Notes: generated by a model not told the origin, from the sequence alone. A stretch of 64,000 nucleotides of DNA from Rhizobium sp. 16-449-1b (GCF_017741935.1 NZ_JAGHMH010000013.1:124001-188000), one strand, 5' to 3'; shown: positions 44,331-53,095, counted from the stretch's first letter. Program-made: numbers and translations.

Positions 44331-45587
44331 ATGGCCGACAGCCTCGATCTTCCACGCCCGGATTTCGCCCGCAACATGAAGCTGATCGGGCACTCTGACA
44401 TCGGCGGACGCGGCGACGGATTGCAGCTGATGGTGCATCGCGGCCATGCTTATGTAGCCCATCCCTGGTCGCAGGGTTTCTCGATTGTCGATGTACGCGA
44501 TCCCAAGCGGCCGGGCGCGGTTACCTACATTCCAGCTCCCGCCAACACCTGGAACATTCATCTGCAGACGCATGACGATCTGCTGCTGGTCATCAACGCG
44601 CTCGATCTCTTCGCCGACGTCGAGACGTTTTCCAGCGAGAAGGACTATTACACCAAATCGATCGGCGAGACTGTCGCGGGCCGGAAGAAAGGCCGATCCT
44701 GGACGGCCGGCATGACCGTCTACGATATCTCGACGCCGGACAAGCCGCGCAGGATCGGTCAACTGGATATCGAGGGCGTCGGTTTCCATCGTCTCTGGTA
44801 TGTCGGCGGCCGCTACGCCTATGCATCGGCGCTCCTCGACGGCTTCTCAGACTACATTTTCGTGACTATCGATCTCGCCGATCCGACACGCCCCGAAATC
44901 GTCGGGCGCTGGTGGCTGCCGGGCATGAACCGCGCGGCCGGCGAAACCTCCACGGCACCGGAGGGCAAGCGTTATGCGCTGCATCACGCGCTGGTTTCCG
45001 GCAACACGGCTTACGCCTGCTGGCGCGACGGCGGGTTGACGCTGCTCGACATATCCGACCACGCCGCGCCGAAACTGATCGCGCACCGCAACTGGTCTCC
45101 GCCCTACGGCGGCGGCACCCACTCGCCTTTACCGTTGCCGGGACGAGATCTGCTCGTCGTGGCCGACGAGGCTGTGGCCGACAATGAAGAGGACGGCCGC
45201 AAACACACCTGGATCTTCGATATCCGCGAACCGTCCAACCCGGTCAGCATCTCCACCTTCCCCATCCCCGATGAAGCCGACTACACCAAGAAGGGCGGCC
45301 ATTTCGGACCGCATAACCTTCATGAAAACCGCCCTGGGTCTTTCGTGTCCGAGACACTTATTTTCGCGACCTGGCAGAATGCCGGCATCCGCGCCTTCGA
45401 CATCTCCGATCCCTACCACCCCTTCGAGACCGGCGCGCTCGTGCCCGCCGCACCGAAAGCCATGACCGACAAGCGCCCCGGACGCCCGCAGGTCATCCAG
45501 TCCGCGGACGTCTTCGTCGATGCCTCAGGCCTCATCTACGCGACCGACTACAATGCCGGCCTGGAGATCATCGAGTACGGTGGCTGA
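44331..45587 (+). CDS. LVIVD-repeat-like beta-propeller protein, function unknown
   Basis: 418 residues from MADSLD, preceded by AGGTGA; a start 10 codons earlier lies inside the terminator tail. No signal peptide, so probably cytoplasmic. The protein consists of repeated blades of the LVIVD type, seen as FSIVDVRDPKRPG, MTVYDISTPDKPRR, IFVTIDLADPTRPE, LTLLDISDHAAPK, TWIFDIREPSNPV and IRAFDISDPYHPF, about six or seven blades. Clustered histidines in ALHHAL, GGTHSPLPLPG and GPHNLHEN are unusual for a pure scaffold and could bind a metal, as in SBP56-type propeller enzymes, but that is speculation. It sits between two importer operons of the presumed organosulfur cluster. Confidence 0.75.
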   Translation: MADSLDLPRPDFARNMKLIGHSDIGGRGDGLQLMVHRGHAYVAHPWSQGFSIVDVRDPKRPGAVTYIPAPANTWNIHLQTHDDLLLVINALDLFADVETFSSEKDYYTKSIGETVAGRKKGRSWTAGMTVYDISTPDKPRRIGQLDIEGVGFHRLWYVGGRYAYASALLDGFSDYIFVTIDLADPTRPEIVGRWWLPGMNRAAGETSTAPEGKRYALHHALVSGNTAYACWRDGGLTLLDISDHAAPKLIAHRNWSPPYGGGTHSPLPLPGRDLLVVADEAVADNEEDGRKHTWIFDIREPSNPVSISTFPIPDEADYTKKGGHFGPHNLHENRPGSFVSETLIFATWQNAGIRAFDISDPYHPFETGALVPAAPKAMTDKRPGRPQVIQSADVFVDASGLIYATDYNAGLEIIEYGG

Positions 45588-45610
45588 GCTTCGGGACAGT
45601 ACCCGCACCG

Positions 45611-45639
45611 TTGGAGGCCGATTCGGAATCGGCCGCCAA
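45611..45639. repeat. Imperfect palindrome after the propeller gene
   Basis: GGCCGATTC-G-GAATCGGCC extended by TTGG and CCAA with one mismatch on each side. It starts 23 bp after the stop codon. Possible transcription end or regulator site; no T-run follows. The remaining spacer up to 45812 becomes AT-rich and should hold the promoter of the next operon. Confidence 0.5.
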
Positions 45640-45812
45640 CTCTTCGGCTCCAATGCTTTTGAAACCCTCTCCTAACGCCACCGAAAACGCCTATCCGTAC
45701 CCCTTCTTCCCTCCGGTTCATTTTCTCCTGACGCCGCCTTTTGGAAAAGCGTTTCTCTCATTTCCATTTAATCTACATATTCTATGGATATTGATCATTG
45801 AGGGACATCGAG

Positions 45813-46829
45813 ATGACTGAACCAACTTTTTCCGGCCTCGGCCGCCGCGAAATCCTGAAATTCGCCGCCGTGGCTGGCGCGACCTTCGCCGGCACCAGCC
45901 TTCTTGCAGGCGCCGGCGCCGCAGCCGCCGCAGACGACGAGGGGCTTTCCCTGAAGGGCAAGCGCATCGCCATCAGCGCCACCGGCACCGACCACTATTT
46001 CGACCTGCAGGCCTATAACGCCCAGATCGAGGAAGTGAAGCGCCTTGGCGGTGAACCGATCGCGGTGGATGCCGGCCGAAACGACGGAAAGCTCGTCGCG
46101 CAGCTGCAGACGCTGGTGGCGCAGAAGCCCGATGCGATCGTCCAGATTCTTGGCACGCTCAGCGTCATCGATCCCTGGCTGAAGAAGGCGCGCGACGCCG
46201 GCATTCCGGTTCTCACCGTCGATGTCGGCTCGACCAATTCGATCAACAACACGACGTCGGACAACTGGGGCATCGGCAAAGATCTGGCACTGCAGCTGGT
46301 CTCCGATATCGGCGCCGAAGGCAACATCGTCGTCTTCAACGGCTTCTACGGCGTCACGCCCTGCGCGATCCGCTACGACCAGCTGGTCAATGTCGTGAAG
46401 TATTTCCCGAAGGTGAAGATCATCCAGCCGGAACTGCGCGACGTGATCCCGAACACGGTTCAGGACGCTTTCACGCAGATCACCGCGATCCTCAACAAGT
46501 ATCCCGAGAAGGGCTCGATCAAGGCTATCTGGTCGGCCTGGGATATTCCCCAGCTCGGCGCGACGCAGGCGCTTTCCGCCGCCGGCCGCACCGAGATCCG
46601 CACCTACGGCGTGGATGGGAGCCCCGAGGTCCTGCAGCTCGTCGCAGACCCGAATTCGCCGGCCGGCGCCAACGCCGCGCAGCAGCCCGCCGAGATCGGC
46701 CGCACGGCGATCCGCAATGTCGCCAAGCTGCTCGCCGGCCAGACGCTGCCGCGCGAGACTTACGTTCCGGCGCTGCTCGCCAACAAGGCCAACGTCAACG
46801 ACGTCACCAAGAAGCTCGGTATTGGCTGA
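45813..46829 (+). CDS. Sugar-type binding protein C, twin-arginine signal
   Basis: 338 residues from MTEPTF; a TTG five codons earlier is less likely. The N-terminus has a Tat-like signal, GLGRREILKFAAVAG, followed by a hydrophobic alanine-rich segment to about residue 42. Type I Peripla_BP_4 core (IAISATGTDHYFDLQAYNA, VLTVDVGSTNSINNTTSDN, TYGVDGSPEVLQL). It is only distantly related to paralogues A and B. First gene of a second plus-strand importer operon ending with an LLM monooxygenase. Confidence 0.88.
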   Translation: MTEPTFSGLGRREILKFAAVAGATFAGTSLLAGAGAAAAADDEGLSLKGKRIAISATGTDHYFDLQAYNAQIEEVKRLGGEPIAVDAGRNDGKLVAQLQTLVAQKPDAIVQILGTLSVIDPWLKKARDAGIPVLTVDVGSTNSINNTTSDNWGIGKDLALQLVSDIGAEGNIVVFNGFYGVTPCAIRYDQLVNVVKYFPKVKIIQPELRDVIPNTVQDAFTQITAILNKYPEKGSIKAIWSAWDIPQLGATQALSAAGRTEIRTYGVDGSPEVLQLVADPNSPAGANAAQQPAEIGRTAIRNVAKLLAGQTLPRETYVPALLANKANVNDVTKKLGIG

Positions 46830-46837
46830 TTGCGGAC

Positions 46838-46864
46838 GGGTGATGCGGCACCGCCGCGTCACCC
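46838..46864 (+). other. Intercistronic hairpin after binding protein C
   Basis: Twelve-base arms GGGTGATGCGGC / GCCGCGTCACCC with one G-U wobble and a 3-nt loop, 8 bp after the stop codon and 23 bp before the ATPase start. Confidence 0.65.
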
Positions 46865-46887
46865 TCGTCTCCACTGGGGTTCCCGAC

Positions 46888-48438
46888 ATGACGGCAATAC
46901 TTCCTCCGCAGCCCGCCAGGCGGCCTGACGACATCATCCGCTTCGACCGCATCGTGAAGCGCTTCGGCGGCGCGCAGGCGCTGGCCGGCGCATCGCTGGC
47001 GATCAGGCGCGGCACGATCCACGGCCTCGTCGGGCAAAACGGCGCGGGGAAATCGACGCTGATCAAGATCCTCGCCGGCCTGCACCAGCAGGACGAAGGC
47101 ACGATCGAGATCGAGGGCCAGAGGATCGATCACCTGACGCCGCATTTGGCCGAAACCCATGGCATCCATTTCATCCACCAAGACCGCCTGCTCGTTCCGA
47201 CCTTCACCGTCGGCGAGGCGCTGTTTCTCGGCCGCGAACCGCGCCTTCCGGGCACACCATTCCTTGATCGCCGCAAGATGCAGCGGCAGGCGAACGAGAC
47301 GCTGGCCGATTACTTCGGCATCAAGCTTCCCACGCATGCTCTGATCGGGGAGCTCTCGACCGCCGAGAAGCAGATCGTCCAGATCACCCGCGCACTGCTT
47401 GATCATCCCAAGGTGCTGGTCTTCGACGAGCCGACCGCGGCCCTTGTGCGGCGCGAGGCCGATATCCTTTTCCGCCTGATCCGCCGCCTGCGCGACGAGG
47501 GCGTCACCATCATCTACATCTCGCATTATCTGAACGAAATCGAAGAGCTCTGCGACCACGTCACCGTGCTCCGCAACGGCATCGACGTTGCCTCGACGCC
47601 GATTGCCGAGACATCGGCCAACGCCATCGCCCGCCTCATGGTCGAGCGCGATATCGCCGATATGTTTCCCAAGCGACGGGTCGAGTTCGGCGAAGAACTA
47701 CTCAAGGTCGAGGGTCTGACCGCCGCGAACCGCTTTTCCGACGTGAGCTTCACGGTCCGACGCGGGGAAGTGCTCGGGATTACCGGCTTGCTCGGCTCGG
47801 GCGCCAAGGATCTTGTACGGACCCTGTTCGGGCTGGAACGCGCGCAGTCCGGCCACATCGAGGTCGCGGGCCCAGCGGATCGGGCGCGCACACCGGGGGC
47901 CGCCGTCGTCAGGCAGATCGCACTGGTGCCGGAAGATCGCCGCGGTCACGGCGTCGCGCTCGATCTCAGCGTCGCGGAAAACATCACGCTCGCGAGCCTC
48001 GATCGCTACACCAATCTGGGCTTCCTGAACGGCAGGCGCGAGAAGCGCGACAGCGACGACCTGATCAAGCGCCTGCAGATCAAGACCGCTAGCCGCGATG
48101 CGCTGGTGCGCACGCTGTCGGGCGGCAACCAGCAGAAGGTGGCGATCGCCAAGTGGCTGAGCCGCCACTCTGAAATCTATCTCCTCGACGAGCCGACCGT
48201 CGGGGTCGACATTGGCTCCAAGGTCGAGATCTACACGCTGATCGGCGAGCTTGCCGAACGCGGCGCCGGCATCATCGTTCTCTCCTCGGACCTGCCGGAG
48301 CTGATCGGGATCACTGACCGGATCCTGGTCTTGTTTCGTGGCCGCGTGACGCGCGAATTCATCTCCTCGGAAACCACAACGGATGAAGTGCTGGCGGAAT
48401 CGACCGGCGCCTCGGAAAGATTACGCCATGTCGGCTGA
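46888..48438 (+). CDS. Sugar ABC transporter ATPase with two domains, RbsA type
   Basis: 516 residues from MTAILP; the open frame continues 91 codons upstream but that stretch is a shadow of the binding-protein gene. First domain: Walker A GQNGAGKST, a weak signature (LSTAEKQIV), Walker B VLVFDEPTAAL and ISHYLNE. Second domain: degenerate Walker A GLLGSGAKD, which lacks the P-loop lysine in its usual place, then LSGGNQQKV and YLLDEPTVGVD. A degenerate second Walker A is common in RbsA relatives, so this is not a sign of decay. Confidence 0.9.
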   Translation: MTAILPPQPARRPDDIIRFDRIVKRFGGAQALAGASLAIRRGTIHGLVGQNGAGKSTLIKILAGLHQQDEGTIEIEGQRIDHLTPHLAETHGIHFIHQDRLLVPTFTVGEALFLGREPRLPGTPFLDRRKMQRQANETLADYFGIKLPTHALIGELSTAEKQIVQITRALLDHPKVLVFDEPTAALVRREADILFRLIRRLRDEGVTIIYISHYLNEIEELCDHVTVLRNGIDVASTPIAETSANAIARLMVERDIADMFPKRRVEFGEELLKVEGLTAANRFSDVSFTVRRGEVLGITGLLGSGAKDLVRTLFGLERAQSGHIEVAGPADRARTPGAAVVRQIALVPEDRRGHGVALDLSVAENITLASLDRYTNLGFLNGRREKRDSDDLIKRLQIKTASRDALVRTLSGGNQQKVAIAKWLSRHSEIYLLDEPTVGVDIGSKVEIYTLIGELAERGAGIIVLSSDLPELIGITDRILVLFRGRVTREFISSETTTDEVLAESTGASERLRHVG

Positions 48439-49450
48439 CATCCACATCGGCGATCTGGCCGACTTTACCGCTGAACAGAGCAAGGAACGCTCCGCCCGCA
48501 ATCTGGCGGCGGCGTCACTGCGCTTCGGTTCGCTGATCGCCTTCGCGGTCATCCTCACGGTGTTCTCGCTGACCGCACCCTACTTCCTGAGCATCGGCAA
48601 TATCGGCAACGTGCTTGGCCAGTCGGCCATCTCGGGCGTGCTGGCGATCGGCCTGACAATCGTGCTGGTCGCCGGCGGCGCCAATGTCGTGACGGGAGGT
48701 ATCGACCTCTCGCTCGCCGCGAATATGGGCCTCAGCGCCGCCGTCTACGCGACGGTGACGCAGCTTGGCTATAGTGATCCTGTCGCGGTTGCCGCAAGCC
48801 TGCTGACGGGACTGGCGATCGGTGCGGTCAATGCCGCCGCCGTCGTCTTCGCCGGGATCGTGCCGCTGCTTGCAACGCTTGCCGTGATGAATGTCGTGGC
48901 GGGCCTCGAACTGGTTCTTACGCAGAACACGGTCGTTCCTGCGTCCACCGATTTCCTGACCGTACTGTCGGCCTCCGATGCCCTCGGCATCCCGGTGCTC
49001 GCCTATGTGCTGCTCGGCTTTACCGTCGTGGTGACCGCGATCGTACAATACACGCCGCTCGGCCTCAGGCTCTACGCGATCGGCGAATTCCCCGATGCCG
49101 CGCGCGCTGCTGGCTTGCCGCTGAAGCGTCTGCTCGCCGGCGCCTTCCTAGCGAGTGGCCTGTGCGGCGGCATCGCCGGCATTCTGTCGGTGTCTTATCT
49201 GAGCGGCAGCACGACGGGCTCCAGCGAGATGCTGCTTCCGGTCGTCGTCACGGCGCTTCTCGGCGCAGTATTTTCCCGCAGACTGGTCCCGACGATAACA
49301 GGTACCTTGCTCTCCGCGCTCCTGGTCGGCTTCCTCGTCAACGGCTTCCAGCTCCTCAACCTCTCGAGCACGCTGGTCAGCGGCGTCCAGGGAATTCTCA
49401 TCCTGATCGTCGTCTCGGCGACGACATTGCTTCGCAAGCGGGAGATCTGA
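48428..49450 (+). CDS. Sugar ABC transporter permease 1, RbsC type
   Basis: 340 residues from MSADIH, overlapping the end of the ATPase gene by 11 bp. About ten membrane segments, with VTGGIDLSLAANMGLSA as family marker. A separate permease gene follows, so the channel is probably a heterodimer instead of the usual homodimer of RbsC. Confidence 0.88.
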   Translation: MSADIHIGDLADFTAEQSKERSARNLAAASLRFGSLIAFAVILTVFSLTAPYFLSIGNIGNVLGQSAISGVLAIGLTIVLVAGGANVVTGGIDLSLAANMGLSAAVYATVTQLGYSDPVAVAASLLTGLAIGAVNAAAVVFAGIVPLLATLAVMNVVAGLELVLTQNTVVPASTDFLTVLSASDALGIPVLAYVLLGFTVVVTAIVQYTPLGLRLYAIGEFPDAARAAGLPLKRLLAGAFLASGLCGGIAGILSVSYLSGSTTGSSEMLLPVVVTALLGAVFSRRLVPTITGTLLSALLVGFLVNGFQLLNLSSTLVSGVQGILILIVVSATTLLRKREI

Positions 49451-49452
49451 CC

Positions 49453-50451
49453 ATGTCGCTTTCGGTTTCTCACTCTCCCGTCGCGCCCTGGCATCACCGT
49501 GTGCTCTCAGGTCTCGGGCGATACGGCCTCATCCTGGCGCTCGTCGCGGTCTTTGCCGCCTTCTCCGTGGCGACGCCGACATTCCTGACCGCAGGCAATC
49601 TGCAGAGCCTGCTCGTCAATAACTTCACGCTGCTTGCGATCGTTTCCGTGGCCATGACATTCGCGGTGTCGGCCGGCGGCATTGATCTGTCGGTCGGCAC
49701 GGCGGTCGATTTCGCAAGCTTCGCCTTCGTCTCGCTGGTCCTTGCCGGGCAATCGGTTGCTGTCGGTCTCATCGGCGGCCTCGCCGCTGGCGCCGTCGTC
49801 GGCGCCTTCAACGCCTTGCTGATCTCCGGCATCGGGGTGTCGCCGTTTCTCGCAACGCTCGGCACACTGTTCATAGGCCGAAGCGTCCAGCAGTTGCTGA
49901 CCAATGGCGGCAACCCCGTCTATCTGCCGCCAACTGGCGTGCCCGACGCCTTCCGCTTCATCGGCCACGGCACAATATCAGGCTTCCCGCTGCCGCTGTT
50001 GATCGCGATCGTCGTCATCGCTACCGCCGCATTCATCTTCGCCCGCACACGCTTCGGCCGCGTGGTGCTCGCAATCGGCATCCAGCCGAGCGTGGTGCGC
50101 TATTCCGGCATCGGCCTTGGCCGGCATGTCGCCGTGACGTTCATTCTGACCGCAATTATCGCCGCCATCGCCGGCCTGATCCTGACGGCCACCGTCACCG
50201 TCTACATACCCTCCTCCGGCAACGCGTTTCTCTTGAACGCGATCGGCGCGACCTTCATCGGCACGACGCTCTCGCCGCTCGGCCGGCCCAATATTGCTGG
50301 CACCGTGCTCGGCGTGCTGCTGCTCAGCATCGTCGCCAACGGACTGCTACTCACCGGGCTGAATTTCTACTGGCAGCAGGTCGGCACCGGCACGCTCATC
50401 TTCGCCGTGCTCGCCTTCAGCTTCATCAACCGAAAGACCGGCGGCGCCTGA
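49453..50451 (+). CDS. Sugar ABC transporter permease 2, RbsC type
   Basis: 332 residues from MSLSVS, starting 2 bp after the preceding stop; the open frame extends far upstream but as a shadow of permease 1. About ten membrane segments and the marker SAGGIDLSVGTAVDFAS. It pairs with permease 1. It ends 35 bp before the LLM monooxygenase gene. Confidence 0.88.
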   Translation: MSLSVSHSPVAPWHHRVLSGLGRYGLILALVAVFAAFSVATPTFLTAGNLQSLLVNNFTLLAIVSVAMTFAVSAGGIDLSVGTAVDFASFAFVSLVLAGQSVAVGLIGGLAAGAVVGAFNALLISGIGVSPFLATLGTLFIGRSVQQLLTNGGNPVYLPPTGVPDAFRFIGHGTISGFPLPLLIAIVVIATAAFIFARTRFGRVVLAIGIQPSVVRYSGIGLGRHVAVTFILTAIIAAIAGLILTATVTVYIPSSGNAFLLNAIGATFIGTTLSPLGRPNIAGTVLGVLLLSIVANGLLLTGLNFYWQQVGTGTLIFAVLAFSFINRKTGGA

Positions 50452-50486
50452 TTGGCGCGCGCCCCGACATATGCAGGAAGAATGAC

Positions 50487-51884
50487 ATGAGCCGTGAAAT
50501 CAGGTTGAACGCCTTCGACATGAACTGCGTCGGGCACCAGTCACCGGGCCTCTGGCGACATCCGCGCGACAAGTCCTGGACCTACAAGGACATGGACTAC
50601 TGGGTGCATCTGGCAAAAACGCTGGAGCGCGGCAAGTTCGACGGCCTGTTCATCGCGGACGTGCTCGGCGTCTACGATGTGCTCCACGGCAATGTCGATG
50701 CGGCGTTGCGCCATTCCGCGCAGGTGCCGGTCAACGACCCGCTGCAGCTGATCCCGACCATGGCCTATGTCACGGAAAACCTCGGCTTCGGGCTGACGGC
50801 GTCGCTCTCCTTCGAGCATCCCTACACCTTCGCCCGCCGCATCTCGACGCTCGACCATCTCACCAAAGGCCGCGTCGGGTGGAATATCGTTACCTCCTAT
50901 CTCAACAGCGGCGCGCTCAATATCGGGCAATCCGCCCAGACCAAGCACGACGACCGCTACGATCTGGCTGAGGAGTATCTGGAGGTCTGCTACAAGCTCT
51001 GGGAGGGCAGCTGGGAGGATGACGCCGTCGTTCGCGATCGCGCCGCCGGCATCTTCACGCATCCGGAGAAAGTCCACCCGATCGGCCATTCCGGCAAGCA
51101 CTTCACGGTGCCGGGCATTCACCTCAGCGAACCCTCCCCGCAGCGCACGCCGGTACTCTACCAGGCCGGTGCGTCCAGCCGCGGCAAGGATTTCGCGGGC
51201 GAGCATGCCGAGTGCATCTTCGTCGCCGCGCCCTCCAAGCCGGTGCTGAAGCGCTATGTCGCCAATGTGCGCGAGGCAGCAGAACGCGCCGGCCGCAATC
51301 CGCGCGAGATCCTCGCCTTCAATCTTCAGACCGTCATCCTCGGCGAGACCGATGCGGAAGCGAAGAAGAAGTTCGACGACTATCGCCGCTACGCCTCCTT
51401 CGAGGGCGCCCAGGCGCTGGTCTCAGGCTGGACGGGCATCGATTTCGGCCAGTTCTCGCCCGACGAGCCGCTCCGCCACCGCTACACCAACGCGGTGCAA
51501 TCCGCCGTCGAGACCTTCACGACGATCGATCCAGACAAGGTCTGGTCGGTGCGCGAGATGGCCGACTGGGTTGGAGTCGGCGGCTTCGGCCCTGTTTTCG
51601 TCGGCTCGCCGCAGACGGTGGCTGACCTGCTGCAGGAATGGGTCGAGGACACCGATGTTGATGGTTTCAACCTCGCCTATGCCATCACGCCCGAAAGCTT
51701 TGAGGACGCGGTCGATCTGCTCGTGCCCGAATTGCAGAAGCGCGGTGTCTACAAGAAGGATTATCGCCAGGGCACCTTGCGCGAAAAGCTCTTTGGTCAC
51801 GGCGCGCGATTGCAGGCGCCGCATCCGGGCGCGAACTATCGTCGGTTTGACGGACAGAGAACGCTGGAACGACGAACAGGCTAA
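50487..51884 (+). CDS. LLM flavin monooxygenase, NtaA/SnaA/DszA family
   Basis: 465 residues, matching the family length of about 440-460. TIM-barrel bacterial-luciferase-like fold with the family segments LNAFDMNCVGHQSPGLWRHP, GLFIADVLGVYD, ISTLDHLTKGRVGWNIVTSY, DRYDLAEEYLEV and TPVLYQAGASSRGKDFA, which are typical of FMNH2-dependent NtaA/DszA/DmoA enzymes. These cleave C-S or C-N bonds (dibenzothiophene sulfone, dimethyl sulfide, nitrilotriacetate). No flavin reductase gene is visible in the window, so reduced FMN must come from elsewhere. It closes an operon encoding a complete sugar-type importer, suggesting the imported compound is its substrate or precursor. A 147-bp spacer follows with no clear feature. 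Confidence 0.88.
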   Translation: MSREIRLNAFDMNCVGHQSPGLWRHPRDKSWTYKDMDYWVHLAKTLERGKFDGLFIADVLGVYDVLHGNVDAALRHSAQVPVNDPLQLIPTMAYVTENLGFGLTASLSFEHPYTFARRISTLDHLTKGRVGWNIVTSYLNSGALNIGQSAQTKHDDRYDLAEEYLEVCYKLWEGSWEDDAVVRDRAAGIFTHPEKVHPIGHSGKHFTVPGIHLSEPSPQRTPVLYQAGASSRGKDFAGEHAECIFVAAPSKPVLKRYVANVREAAERAGRNPREILAFNLQTVILGETDAEAKKKFDDYRRYASFEGAQALVSGWTGIDFGQFSPDEPLRHRYTNAVQSAVETFTTIDPDKVWSVREMADWVGVGGFGPVFVGSPQTVADLLQEWVEDTDVDGFNLAYAITPESFEDAVDLLVPELQKRGVYKKDYRQGTLREKLFGHGARLQAPHPGANYRRFDGQRTLERRTG

Positions 51885-52031
51885 CCTGCCATCGCCATCT
51901 CGAAATGCTGCGGCAATCCGATCGCGATGGAGAGGATGTTGTTCACGCAGGCAAGGACATGGCTCGCCCGAGCCAATAAGTCCGCCGCCTGAAAGATGCT
52001 TCGCAGATCTCCTTCAGAGCGGAGCGAGGCT

Positions 52032-52610
52032 CTATTTCAGGGACACCGGTTCACCCAGTGTGTGCATCAGCCGGTTCGCCCAGCCGAAGATCGAGGTTGA
52101 CAGGATCAGGTCGAGGACTTCCACCTCGTCGAGACCGACGGCCTTGAGGCGCGCCATGTCCTCATCCGTTGCAGCCGGCGGAAAGGCTGAGAGCTTGACG
52201 GCGAAATCGAAGATAGCCTGCTCGCGCTCCGGCAGCTTTGCCGCCGTCTCGTTGGCGAAGATCTCCTCGACGACCTCGGTCGTCTTGGTCGCCTGGTTGT
52301 AGTGACGGGCATGGACTGCAATGCAATAGATGCAGCGATTGACGATGGAGGAGCCGATTGCTCCGAGTTCGCGGCTGCCGCGATCGAGCCCGTCGCGGCC
52401 GTACATGATGCCGTTGAACAGCGGCGAGCGATGCAGCAGCGATTCCGGATCATGCGCGAGCGTCAGCACGTAATCGGAGATCTTCTTGTTCGCCGGCGTG
52501 ATCTTCATCGCCTCCATCTGCTCCGGCGTCGCCTCGTCGAGCCTGACGGGCGTGACGAAGGGGCGCCAATCGAGAACTTCGGTCGTGTATTCGTGGACAG
52601 CATCGCTCAT
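52032..52610 (-). CDS. Alkylhydroperoxidase/CMD-domain protein with CxxC site
   Basis: 192 residues of the AhpD/carboxymuconolactone decarboxylase fold, peroxidase-related group. The redox motif is complete: Cys93 and Cys96 in NRCIYCIAVH, with His100. AhpD-like proteins reduce peroxides using this cysteine pair. It resembles the family named after Avi_7169 of Agrobacterium vitis, which is usually found with a second CMD protein, as here. The start overlaps the stop of that partner gene (ATGA). Convergent to the LLM monooxygenase, it could remove peroxide leaked by flavin monooxygenases. Confidence 0.82.
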   Translation of the reverse strand: MSDAVHEYTTEVLDWRPFVTPVRLDEATPEQMEAMKITPANKKISDYVLTLAHDPESLLHRSPLFNGIMYGRDGLDRGSRELGAIGSSIVNRCIYCIAVHARHYNQATKTTEVVEEIFANETAAKLPEREQAIFDFAVKLSAFPPAATDEDMARLKAVGLDEVEVLDLILSTSIFGWANRLMHTLGEPVSLK

Positions 52611-53095
52611 CGGCTCATCTCCATCAGGCGAAGGCCGGCGACAAGGCGGGCCTGGTATCCCAGAAAGGCTGCAAGTTCGGCAAGCCGGACGATATCAGCA
52701 TCGCTGACGCCGGCGGCAAGAAGCCTGTCTATGTCGGCCTTGGTCGCCGTGCGCGGACGGCAGGTCAGCATGTCGGCATGGTCGAGAACCGCCTGTAGCC
52801 ATGGATCGTCCGATGTCGCATCCGCATCGACGAGGCCGACGAGATCATAGAAATCTTCGCATTGGGTGAAATGCTCGTAATAGTGATCCTTCATCCTGAC
52901 GTCGCCAAGCCGCTCGGACGCGCGCACGGCAATCAGCGCCCGCAGTGCATGCGACAGGCCGCCGGATTCAGCCGGTGTCAGCACCGCCTTGCGGCTGGCC
53001 TCCGTCAAGGCCATCAGCCCGGCGCGGCGCGCAAGAAGCTGTTTCAACCGGTCATCGGAGGCGTCGCCGACCAGGGTTTCGATCAATTCAGTCAT
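52607..53095 (-). CDS. CMD-domain partner protein without the CxxC site
   Basis: 162 residues from an ATG at 53095; a TTG two codons earlier is possible. Helical carboxymuconolactone-decarboxylase fold (LSHALRALIAVRASERLGD; LAAFLGYQARLVAGLRLME), resembling the Avi_7170-type partner family. The single cysteine in the expected region (QCEDFYDLVGL) is not followed by a second one, so it cannot use the AhpD dithiol mechanism. It is translationally coupled to the CxxC protein and probably forms a complex with it. Confidence 0.75.
   Translation of the reverse strand: MTELIETLVGDASDDRLKQLLARRAGLMALTEASRKAVLTPAESGGLSHALRALIAVRASERLGDVRMKDHYYEHFTQCEDFYDLVGLVDADATSDDPWLQAVLDHADMLTCRPRTATKADIDRLLAAGVSDADIVRLAELAAFLGYQARLVAGLRLMEMSR

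Noticed and set aside
46615..46887. 91-codon N-terminal extension of the second RbsA-type ATPase
   Set aside because: It overlaps the binding-protein gene out of frame and is Arg/Ser/Pro-rich; the family start is at 46888.
47759..47830. Degenerate second Walker A in the RbsA-type ATPase as a sign of a pseudogene
   Set aside because: RbsA relatives commonly have one degenerate site; the rest of the domain, including LSGGNQQKV and Walker B, is intact.
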